Part shown: one piece after another, positions 58,018 to 64,000 of the stretch
How the letters are laid out: the number at the start of each line of letters is the position of its first letter
Position numbering within the stretch: position 1 is the first letter of the stretch
Assembly (NCBI GenBank): GCA_964443545.1
Contig: CAYUCV010000001.1
Span: forward strand, 14,821-78,820
Reading direction: 5' to 3'
DNA: 64,000 nt
DNA from: JBAZKV01 sp964443545
GTDB taxonomy: Bacteria; Margulisbacteria; WOR-1; JAKLHX01; JBAZKV01
Notes under the pieces: model-generated
The model's input: only the letters and a program-made list of their open reading frames with translations
Told to the model about the DNA's origin: nothing
Databases searched by the model: none
Translations under genes and position numbers: made by a program

Positions 58018-59019
58018 ATGGCAGTTGTTGCATCGGTCCCCGCAGCGGTAAGAAGAACCACCATCTCCGGGACCCTGCTGGCCGGAGCGGCAACAAGATG
58101 GAAGGATTCTCTGCGCCAGACCGTAGAATTTGGTCTGACCCCGGAATATTTTTTACGGGCCGTTGCCGAGCGCAGAATCCCGGATTATATTACAAATCCG
58201 GAAACAGGAAAGACGATCTCCTGCTTTGAAGATCTTCAACTATTGCCGAAAGCGGCGTTCCCTGTGCCAGATCCTCTGGAGCCGGGGCTGTTAAGGCCCG
58301 CAGGATATTACAATCTTAAGGCGGTCAGCGCCATAGCCGATACCCATGTGATAGTTATAGATGAAGAAAGGACCTTTATGGACGGCTTCAGACAGATGGC
58401 TGCTGAGGCCGGCATAAGCGATCCGATCTTTGTGGCCCAGAGCAGAAGAGGAATGAGCAAGGTCCTCGGTCACGGAGATGCCGCTTTCCAGATGATGAAC
58501 AACCCTCTGATCAGGGAAATGGGCCATCTGGAGTATTGTTTTATCAATTTCGGTTCGGATGTCAGCAGCCCGGCTACCGCAGCGGCCTCTATTAATACGC
58601 TTTCCGAAAATCAAGAAATATGGTCCCTGCTCCCCACAATGATGATGCAAGACCCCCCCTATGCCATTGTGGAGGTTGATGGACAGATCAAGTTCTGGCA
58701 CCCAAAATTGATGGGAAGCGCTTACAAAGGGATGGCCCCAACAAATGTCGGTGCCTGGGCCTTTCGGATGGCTCCGTTTAGGGAAGTGCTGGACTTTATG
58801 GGTAACACATTTGAAGAGGGTTCCGGATACCACATAGAAGGCAATGCTACCAATGAATTTGCCCTTGACAATGTTGTACAATACATTGCAGCCCAGAACA
58901 GGTTCCTTTACCCGGTATTGGCACAGGAATACGAACTTCACCCTCTCAAGAGTTTTTACACCAGCGAATTCGTAGAGTACATCTCCGCGCTAAAAAGGAT
59001 GCTGCTGGACATCGGCTAA
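58018..59019 (+). CDS. Hypothetical protein, 333 aa
   Basis: Not recognised. ATG 58018 is chosen because CAGGAG lies 6 nt upstream; a TTG at 57970 is in frame but lacks a site. The sequence is soluble and globular, with no signal peptide. Landmarks are TTISGTLLAGAATRWKDSLRQTVEFG, TNPETGKTISCFEDLQLLP, TAAASINTLSENQEIW, IVEVDGQIKFWHPKLMGSAYKGM and HIEGNATNEFALDNVVQYIAAQNRFLYP. The strand-turn spacing in the second half vaguely suggests a nucleotidyltransferase-like fold, but no catalytic motif supports this. It lies before ilvD, which has its own -10 box. Confidence 0.68.
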   Translation: MAVVASVPAAVRRTTISGTLLAGAATRWKDSLRQTVEFGLTPEYFLRAVAERRIPDYITNPETGKTISCFEDLQLLPKAAFPVPDPLEPGLLRPAGYYNLKAVSAIADTHVIVIDEERTFMDGFRQMAAEAGISDPIFVAQSRRGMSKVLGHGDAAFQMMNNPLIREMGHLEYCFINFGSDVSSPATAAASINTLSENQEIWSLLPTMMMQDPPYAIVEVDGQIKFWHPKLMGSAYKGMAPTNVGAWAFRMAPFREVLDFMGNTFEEGSGYHIEGNATNEFALDNVVQYIAAQNRFLYPVLAQEYELHPLKSFYTSEFVEYISALKRMLLDIG

Positions 59020-59034
59020 AAAGACCCTCATAAG

Positions 59035-59043
59035 TGGTATAAT
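59035..59043 (+). promoter_or_regulatory. Extended -10 promoter of ilvD (TGG-TATAAT)
   Basis: TGG-TATAAT lies just after the preceding stop; ilvD starts 29 nt downstream behind CCGGAGGTG. No T-box or leucine-type attenuator fits in this short leader. Confidence 0.5.
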
Positions 59044-59072
59044 TCCATTAATAAATCCCCGGAGGTGTCCTA

Positions 59073-60725
59073 ATGAAAAGCGACAATGTAAAAAAAGGCA
59101 TAGAAAGAGCACCACATAGAGCCCTTTTGCATGCGACAGGAGTACCAAGAAGCGGTTTTGACAAGCCTTTTATCGGTGTTGCCAACAGCTTCACAGATCT
59201 TGTTCCCGGGCATATAGGAATGAGGGACCTTGCTGAACTTATCATGAGAGGGGTCCATTCCGGAGGAGGACAAGCGTTTGAGTTTGGCCTGCCGGCTATC
59301 TGTGACGGCATTGCCATGGGGCATGAAGGCATGTATTACAGTCTGCCTTCGAGAGAACTCATTGCTGACGAAGTTGAGACCATCGCAAAAGCCCACGCGC
59401 TTGACGGCCTGGTCCTTTTGACCGCCTGCGACAAGATCACTCCCGGAATGCTTATGGCTGCGGGAAGGCTTGATATTCCGTGCATCGTTGTTAATGTCGG
59501 GCCCATGCTGGCGGGAAGACACAAGGGCAGGAGGACAGACCTGGTGAGAGATACTTTTGAAGCGCTGGCCGCCTGCCAGCAGGGCAAGATATCTCATAAG
59601 GAACTTGAAGAACTTGAGATGTGCGCCTGTCCGGGAGCCGGGGCCTGCGCCGGGCTCTACACGGCAAATACAATGGCCTGCGTGACCGAGGCGATGGGTA
59701 TGTCGCTTCCGGGCTGCGGGACCGCGCTTGCAGTTTCATCAAAAAAGCGGATGATAGCTTATGAGAGCGGGGAAAGGATAGTGGAACTGGTCAAAAACAA
59801 TATCACCTCTCGCAAAATAATGACAAAAGAAGCCGTGATGAACGGGATACGCATAGATATGGCGCTTGGAGGTTCGACAAACTCCTGCCTTCACATCCCG
59901 GCGATAGCCCATGAGGTCGGAGTTGAGGTCGGCCTTGATACCATAGAAGAAATTAGCAAAGTCACCCCTCATATTACCAATCTCCGGCCAGGAGGCGAGC
60001 ATTTTATGGAGGATTTTGAATACGCAGGAGGAGTTCAGGCCGCGATGAAGGTCCTGACAAATATGATCGCGGACAATCTTACCGTAAGCGGCAAGTCTGT
60101 CAAACAACTTGCAAAAGAAGCCAAAGTCTATGACAGTTCGGTCATAAGGGACCTTGTCAGCGCTTATCACAAAGAGGGAGGGATTGCGGTCCTAAAAGGC
60201 AATCTTGCCCCGGACGGCTCCGTTGTCAAGCAGAGCGCGGTCGATGAGAGCGCGAGGGGCATAATAGGAAAAGCAAAATGCTTTGACGGGGAAGAGGCAG
60301 GAATGAAGGCCATAATGGAAGGAAAGATAAAAGCGGGGGATGTTGTGGTTATCCGCTATGAAGGGCCCAAAGGCGGTCCAGGGATGAGGGAAATGCTTTC
60401 TCCTACGGCTGCCATTGTGGGGATGGGGCTTGGAGATAAGGTCGGCCTTATAACCGACGGAAGATTTTCCGGAGGCACCAGGGGGCCGGCTATAGGACAT
60501 GTTTCTCCGGAAGCCGCCGAAGGCGGTCCTATAGGCATCATAAAGGACGGGGATGAGATAGAAATAAATATAACAGACAGAAAGCTTGAACTGAAAGTCA
60601 GCCAGGAAGAGATCGCCAAACGGCTGAAAAATTTCAAGCCGTTAAAGAAAAAACTGACAGGTTATCTTGCCAGGTACGCTCATTTTGTAACTAGCGCAAG
60701 TACAGGAGCGGTATTAAAGACTTAG
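59073..60725 (+). CDS. ilvD: Dihydroxy-acid dehydratase IlvD
   Basis: IlvD dehydrates dihydroxyisovalerate and dihydroxymethylvalerate. Fe-S cysteines sit in LLTACDKITPGMLMAA and MCACPGAGACAGLYTANTM, and GGSTNSCLHIPAIAHE, RYEGPKGGPGMREMLSPT and LITDGRFSGGTRGPAIGHVSPEA are diagnostic. The 550 residues are standard. GGAGG precedes the ATG. A palindrome-rich spacer separates it from ilvB. Confidence 0.97.
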   Translation: MKSDNVKKGIERAPHRALLHATGVPRSGFDKPFIGVANSFTDLVPGHIGMRDLAELIMRGVHSGGGQAFEFGLPAICDGIAMGHEGMYYSLPSRELIADEVETIAKAHALDGLVLLTACDKITPGMLMAAGRLDIPCIVVNVGPMLAGRHKGRRTDLVRDTFEALAACQQGKISHKELEELEMCACPGAGACAGLYTANTMACVTEAMGMSLPGCGTALAVSSKKRMIAYESGERIVELVKNNITSRKIMTKEAVMNGIRIDMALGGSTNSCLHIPAIAHEVGVEVGLDTIEEISKVTPHITNLRPGGEHFMEDFEYAGGVQAAMKVLTNMIADNLTVSGKSVKQLAKEAKVYDSSVIRDLVSAYHKEGGIAVLKGNLAPDGSVVKQSAVDESARGIIGKAKCFDGEEAGMKAIMEGKIKAGDVVVIRYEGPKGGPGMREMLSPTAAIVGMGLGDKVGLITDGRFSGGTRGPAIGHVSPEAAEGGPIGIIKDGDEIEINITDRKLELKVSQEEIAKRLKNFKPLKKKLTGYLARYAHFVTSASTGAVLKT

Positions 60726-60796
60726 CCCGACGCTAACCCTTCGACAAGCTCAGGGTATAAGCGTCGGCTCCAGGAGCCGAACCTTTAGGTTCGGGC
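60725..60796. repeat. Nested palindrome and shared repeat between ilvD and ilvB
   Basis: CCGACGCT (60727-60734) and AGCGTCGG (60760-60767) enclose ACCCT...AGGGT around TCGACAAGCTC. This is followed by CCGAACCTTTAGGTTCGG, part of a 23-base sequence repeated exactly at 40090-40112. The inner core CCCTTCGAC...GCTCAGGG matches the repeats in rlmN and priA. Confidence 0.85.
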
Positions 60797-60802
60797 CCTT
60801 GG

Positions 60803-60831
60803 TTGCGCCCCTCTACATAATTTGCTAAAAT
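60803..60831 (+). promoter_or_regulatory. Probable ilvB promoter (TTGCGC-17-TAAAAT, extended -10)
   Basis: TTGCGC lies 17 bp before TGC-TAAAAT; the -10 ends 25 nt before the ilvB ATG. The -35 match is poor, so the extended -10 carries most weight. Confidence 0.4.
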
Positions 60832-60856
60832 ATATCAAATACAGAAAGGCCCCTTT

Positions 60857-62530
60857 ATGGAACTTTCCGGGTCCGATGCTTTACTAGAATCCCTAAAAAA
60901 GGAAGGCGTTGAAGTCATCTTCGGCCTCCCGGGCGGGCAAGTTCTGCCTATTTATGATTCCCTTTACAATTTCAAGGATATAAAGCATATCCTGGTCCGG
61001 CACGAGCAGGCGGCAGGGCATGCGGCAGACGGATACGCCAGAGCTACGGGGAAAACCGGTGTCTGTCTGGCAACATCCGGTCCGGGCGCGACAAACCTTG
61101 TCACTGCAATCGCCAACGCCCATATGGATTCTATCCCGATGGTCGCCATCACCGGTCAGGTCGGGACGGCGTTTTTGGGCAAAGACTCGTTCCAGGAAGC
61201 CGATATTACCGGAATTACCCTGCCGATAACAAAGCATAATTATCTTGTCAAAAATACGCGGGACATCCCGTCAGTGATCAAGGAAGCCTTTCATGTTGCT
61301 TCAACGGGCAGAAAAGGACCGGTTCTGGTTGATATACCAAAAGACTTGCAGATAAAAAAAGCAGAATTTGTTTATCCGGAAAAAATAAATATGCCGGCTT
61401 ATAAACCGACATATCACGGCCATCCAAAGCAGATAGCCGCGGCAGCCAAGGCCATTGACGCGGCAGCCAAACCTGTTATTTACGCTGGAGGAGGAGTGGT
61501 CCTTTCAGATGCCGCATCGGAGCTGCTTGAACTTGCGGAAAAAATATCTGCTCCCGTCACAACAACCCTCCTCGGTAAAGGAGCTTTTCCGGAAACGCAC
61601 CATCTGTCGCTTGGCATGCTTGGAATGCACGGCACGGTTTATGCCAATTATTCCGTCACAGAATGCGACCTCCTGATAGCGGTGGGAGCGCGTTTTGACG
61701 ACAGGGTCACCGGACATATAGACCACTTTGCGCCCAAGGCCAAGGTTATACACATTGACATAGATCCAGCGGAGATCGGCAAGAATGTTGAAACCGATGT
61801 TCCGATAGTGGGAGATGTCAAGAATGTGCTCAAAGCTCTGATAAAGCAGCTGTCAAAAAGGGAGAAACAGACCCCGTGGCTGGAGCAGGTCCTTGGCTGG
61901 AAGGATAAGCATCCTCTCTGCTTTAAGAATGATGGCAGCCTAAAGCCACAGCAGGTCATAGAAAAGATCTACGAAGCAACATCCGGGCAGGCGATAATAA
62001 CCACGGAGGTCGGTCAGAACCAGATGTGGGCCGCCCAGTTCTACAAATACACAAAGCCAAGGACTTTTATATCTTCCGGAGGCCTGGGAACCATGGGGTT
62101 TGGATTTCCCGCGGCCATAGGTGCCCAGGTCGGCTGTCCCGACAAAGTTGTCATAGATATAGCCGGCGACGGCAGTATCCAGATGAACATCCAGGAACTT
62201 AATACCGCGGTCAACAATAAGCTCCCGGTAATAATAGCGATACTCAACAACGGCTATCTGGGAATGGTGCGCCAGTGGCAGGAACTTTTGTACGGCAGAA
62301 GGTATTCGCATACGGACCTCAACAATAACCCGGACTTTTTAAAGATCGCGGAGGCGTACGGAGCACTTGGCATAAGGGTCCACAAGCTGGAAGAGGTCGT
62401 TCCCGCCATGAAAAGAGCAATTGCCAACAGGGAAAGGCCGACAGTCATAGATTTTGTCATTGCAAGGGAAGAGAATGTCTTTCCGTTCGTTCCGGCGGGT
62501 CAGCCCATAAACGAAATGATAGTGGACTAA
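60857..62530 (+). CDS. ilvB: Acetolactate synthase large subunit IlvB
   Basis: IlvB makes acetolactate or acetohydroxybutyrate using ThDP. HEQAAGHAADGYARATGKTGVCLATSGPGATNL carries the catalytic Glu, VDIPKDLQ and the FAD-binding middle domain follow, and the ThDP/Mg motif is GDGSIQMNIQELNTAVNNKLPVIIAILNN. The 557 residues are complete and typical of the biosynthetic form. It is followed after 2 bp by ilvN. Confidence 0.96.
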   Translation: MELSGSDALLESLKKEGVEVIFGLPGGQVLPIYDSLYNFKDIKHILVRHEQAAGHAADGYARATGKTGVCLATSGPGATNLVTAIANAHMDSIPMVAITGQVGTAFLGKDSFQEADITGITLPITKHNYLVKNTRDIPSVIKEAFHVASTGRKGPVLVDIPKDLQIKKAEFVYPEKINMPAYKPTYHGHPKQIAAAAKAIDAAAKPVIYAGGGVVLSDAASELLELAEKISAPVTTTLLGKGAFPETHHLSLGMLGMHGTVYANYSVTECDLLIAVGARFDDRVTGHIDHFAPKAKVIHIDIDPAEIGKNVETDVPIVGDVKNVLKALIKQLSKREKQTPWLEQVLGWKDKHPLCFKNDGSLKPQQVIEKIYEATSGQAIITTEVGQNQMWAAQFYKYTKPRTFISSGGLGTMGFGFPAAIGAQVGCPDKVVIDIAGDGSIQMNIQELNTAVNNKLPVIIAILNNGYLGMVRQWQELLYGRRYSHTDLNNNPDFLKIAEAYGALGIRVHKLEEVVPAMKRAIANRERPTVIDFVIAREENVFPFVPAGQPINEMIVD

Positions 62531-62532
62531 AC

Positions 62533-63021
62533 ATGAAAAAACATACATTGGCGCTCATAGTAGAGAACAGGGCAGGGGTCCTGTCCAGGGTCTCCGGACT
62601 TTTTAGCCGCAGAGGCTACAATATTCACAGCCTCGCGGTGGGGACCACCGAGGAGCCCAATGTTTCAAGAATGACGATCGTGGTTGAAGGCGACGATGTT
62701 GTACTTGAACAGATAGTAAAACAGCTTTACAAGCTCATAGATGTGGTAAAGGTCCTTGAGCTTTCAAGCATTCCGGCGGTTGACCGAGAACTGGTACTTA
62801 TCAAAGTGGCCGCCAATGAAAGGACCAGGCCCGAAATAACCAAAATAGTCGATATTTTTAGGGCAAGGATCGTTGATCTTGGAGAGGACGCGGTCATAAT
62901 CGAAGCTACCGGCGATTCGGAAAAGATAGACGCCCTTGAAAATATGCTCACAAAATACGGAATAAAGGAGATGGTAAGAACAGGCAAGATCGCTCTTTCA
63001 AGGTCTGAAGAAATAAAATAA
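62533..63021 (+). CDS. ilvN: Acetolactate synthase small (regulatory) subunit IlvN
   Basis: The 162-residue protein has an N-terminal ACT domain (HTLALIVENRAGVLSRVSGLFSRRGYNIHSLAVG) that binds valine for feedback control, and the C-terminal domain with KVAANERTRPEITKIVDIFRARIVDL. It follows ilvB by 2 bp and precedes ilvC by 14 bp, the usual ilvBNC order. Confidence 0.96.
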   Translation: MKKHTLALIVENRAGVLSRVSGLFSRRGYNIHSLAVGTTEEPNVSRMTIVVEGDDVVLEQIVKQLYKLIDVVKVLELSSIPAVDRELVLIKVAANERTRPEITKIVDIFRARIVDLGEDAVIIEATGDSEKIDALENMLTKYGIKEMVRTGKIALSRSEEIK

Positions 63022-63035
63022 AAAGGAGAAGACCC

Positions 63036-64000
63036 ATGGCTAAGATGTATTACGATAAAGACGCGGACTTAAAGCTGTTAAAAGGAAAAACGATAGCGAT
63101 AATAGGCTACGGCAGCCAGGGAAGCGCGCAGGGCAGCAACCACAAGGACAGCGGAGTAAAGGTGATAGTGGCGGAGCTTGAGGGGACCCCCCAGTACAAA
63201 AAGGCAAAGGCCGACGGTATGGAGGTCATGTCAGCGGAAGAAGCCGCGAAGAAGGCGGATATAATCCAGATGCTGGTGCCTGACGAACTTCAGGCAAGAG
63301 TTTACAAAGAATCAATAGAAAAACATCTTACAAAGGGAAAAACCCTGGTTTTTTCGCACGGGTTCAATATCCACTATCATCAGATAATCCCGCCGGCAAA
63401 TGTTGATGTGATAATGATCGCGCCTAAAGGGCCAGGACCTCTTGTCAGGCAGGTCTACAAGGAAGGCGGAGGAGTCCCTGCGTTAATAGCTGTTTACCAG
63501 AATGCCTCCGGAAAAGCCAAGAACCTGGCGCTTGCCATGGCCAAAGGCATCGGAGCCACAAAAGCAGGGGTTCTTGAGACCACGTTCAAAGAAGAAACGG
63601 AAACAGACCTGTTTGGAGAACAGGCGGTTCTTTGCGGAGGCTGCACCGCGCTTGTCACGGCCGGCTTTGAAACGCTTGTGAACGCGGGATACCAGCCGGA
63701 GATCGCGTACTTTGAATGCATGCATGAATTAAAGCTCATTGTTGACCTGATGTACAACAAGGGAATAGCGGGAATGAGAGCCGCTATCAGCAACACCGCG
63801 GAGTACGGCGATCTTACCGTCGGGCCGCATATCATCGATGAAGGCACCCGTGAAAGAATGAGATTTATCCTGTCGCGAATTCAAAACGGGACTTTTGCCA
63901 AAGAATGGATACTGGAAAATCAGGCCGGAAGGCCTGTATTTCTGGCGCAGAGAAAAAGAGGCGCCGAGCATCTTATAGAAAAAGTTGGGGCCGAATTGCG
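63036..64000 (+). CDS. ilvC: Ketol-acid reductoisomerase IlvC (3' end cut by window edge)
   Basis: IlvC isomerises and reduces acetolactate. IAIIGYGSQGSAQGSNHKDSG is the NADPH-binding fold, FSHGFNIHYHQIIPP and MIAPKGPGPLVRQVYKEGGGVPALIAV the catalytic N-terminal domain, and DLFGEQAVLCGGCTALV and ECMHELKLIVDLMY the metal-binding C-terminal domain. The frame runs open to base 64000 at KVGAELR, about 10 residues before the usual end, so it is of the short class I type. AAAAGGAGAAG precedes the ATG at 63036; an ATG three codons later is possible. Confidence 0.96.
   Translation, partial: MAKMYYDKDADLKLLKGKTIAIIGYGSQGSAQGSNHKDSGVKVIVAELEGTPQYKKAKADGMEVMSAEEAAKKADIIQMLVPDELQARVYKESIEKHLTKGKTLVFSHGFNIHYHQIIPPANVDVIMIAPKGPGPLVRQVYKEGGGVPALIAVYQNASGKAKNLALAMAKGIGATKAGVLETTFKEETETDLFGEQAVLCGGCTALVTAGFETLVNAGYQPEIAYFECMHELKLIVDLMYNKGIAGMRAAISNTAEYGDLTVGPHIIDEGTRERMRFILSRIQNGTFAKEWILENQAGRPVFLAQRKRGAEHLIEKVGAEL

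Noticed and set aside
60725..60796. CRISPR-like array
   Set aside because: The repeats here and at 40 kb are two isolated palindromes without regular spacers, and no cas genes are present.
59020..60856. T-box or leader-peptide attenuator for the ilv genes
   Set aside because: The ilvD leader is about 50 bp, and the ilvB spacer holds repeats and a promoter but no specifier loop, leucine-rich leader or terminator.

Overview
The window reads as about 64 kb of chromosome from an uncultured, Gram-negative-type bacterium. An outer membrane is implied by a Wza-like export protein, a secretin-domain lipoprotein, a probable beta-barrel protein and several lipoprotein or Sec signals. Three 100-N scaffold gaps, each bordered by the same 55 bases on both sides, point to a metagenome-assembled scaffold. 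Gene content (EndoQ-like PHP protein beside tgt, UPF0280 protein beside gcvPA, MetS-type small transporter subunit, gmk-rpoZ-coaBC-priA-def-fmt block) would fit a candidate phylum such as Saganbacteria/Margulisbacteria, Elusimicrobiota or Omnitrophota. That placement is inference; there is no rRNA here to settle it.

Layout. 1-3.4 kb: queuosine tRNA modification (queA, tgt) with an overlapping EndoQ-like gene. 3.4-5.3 kb: PfkB kinase and an unrecognised gene on the minus strand. 5.4-12.4 kb: secD-secF-ftsK followed by a BtuFCD/FecBCD-type ABC importer, tightly packed. 12.5-17.2 kb: a GT9-like gene of different base composition, two tRNA-Val genes, an RRM protein, yqeY-rlmN, tRNA-Thr and tuf. 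17.2-25.4 kb: VanW protein, hisC-gcvT-gcvH-gcvPA-UPF0280, a probable outer-membrane protein and an M23 murein hydrolase. 25.4-31.3 kb: ctpA, Wza-like exporter, sugar-phosphate isomerase, sugar nucleotidyltransferase, hisD. 31.3-35 kb: PHP phosphatase, rlmD, miaA, YugP-type protease. 35-40 kb: an accessory island with three tandem ORF6N-domain paralogues and a single-chain restriction-modification enzyme. 40-43.2 kb: mgtC, leuD, leuC and a helical-repeat protein. 43.3-47.7 kb: rnc, pyrC, secretin-like lipoprotein, phosphoesterase, TPM protein. 48.3-53.9 kb: gmk-rpoZ-coaBC-priA-def-fmt. 53.9-59 kb: AMIN/NAGPA protein, NSS transporter with its small subunit, and two poorly characterised genes. 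59-64 kb: ilvD-ilvB-ilvN-ilvC, which with leuCD indicates branched-chain amino-acid synthesis.

How it works together. Most genes sit in short operons with 1-30 bp overlaps, often ATGA or TTGA stop-start junctions. Seven genes (tgt, secD, yqeY, hisC, the M23 hydrolase, rnc, the phosphoesterase) lack a Shine-Dalgarno sequence and have a TATAAT-like box only 6-15 nt before the start codon, which suggests leaderless or nearly leaderless mRNAs. Others (tuf, gcvH, gmk, ilvD) have ordinary ribosome-binding sites. Extended -10 boxes (TGN-TATAAT) recur.

The most unusual themes are: (1) small palindromic or tandem repeats sitting in frame inside otherwise conserved genes (tgt, rlmN, rlmD, miaA, priA, fmt) and in two intergenic spaces, reminiscent of Rickettsia palindromic elements; (2) a PriA whose Walker A, DEEH and GRAGR motifs are all lost; (3) the ORF6N trio beside a restriction-modification enzyme whose specificity part has a visibly different base composition; (4) an EF-Tu with a four-cysteine insertion; (5) the leaderless-promoter pattern with a symmetric divergent promoter.
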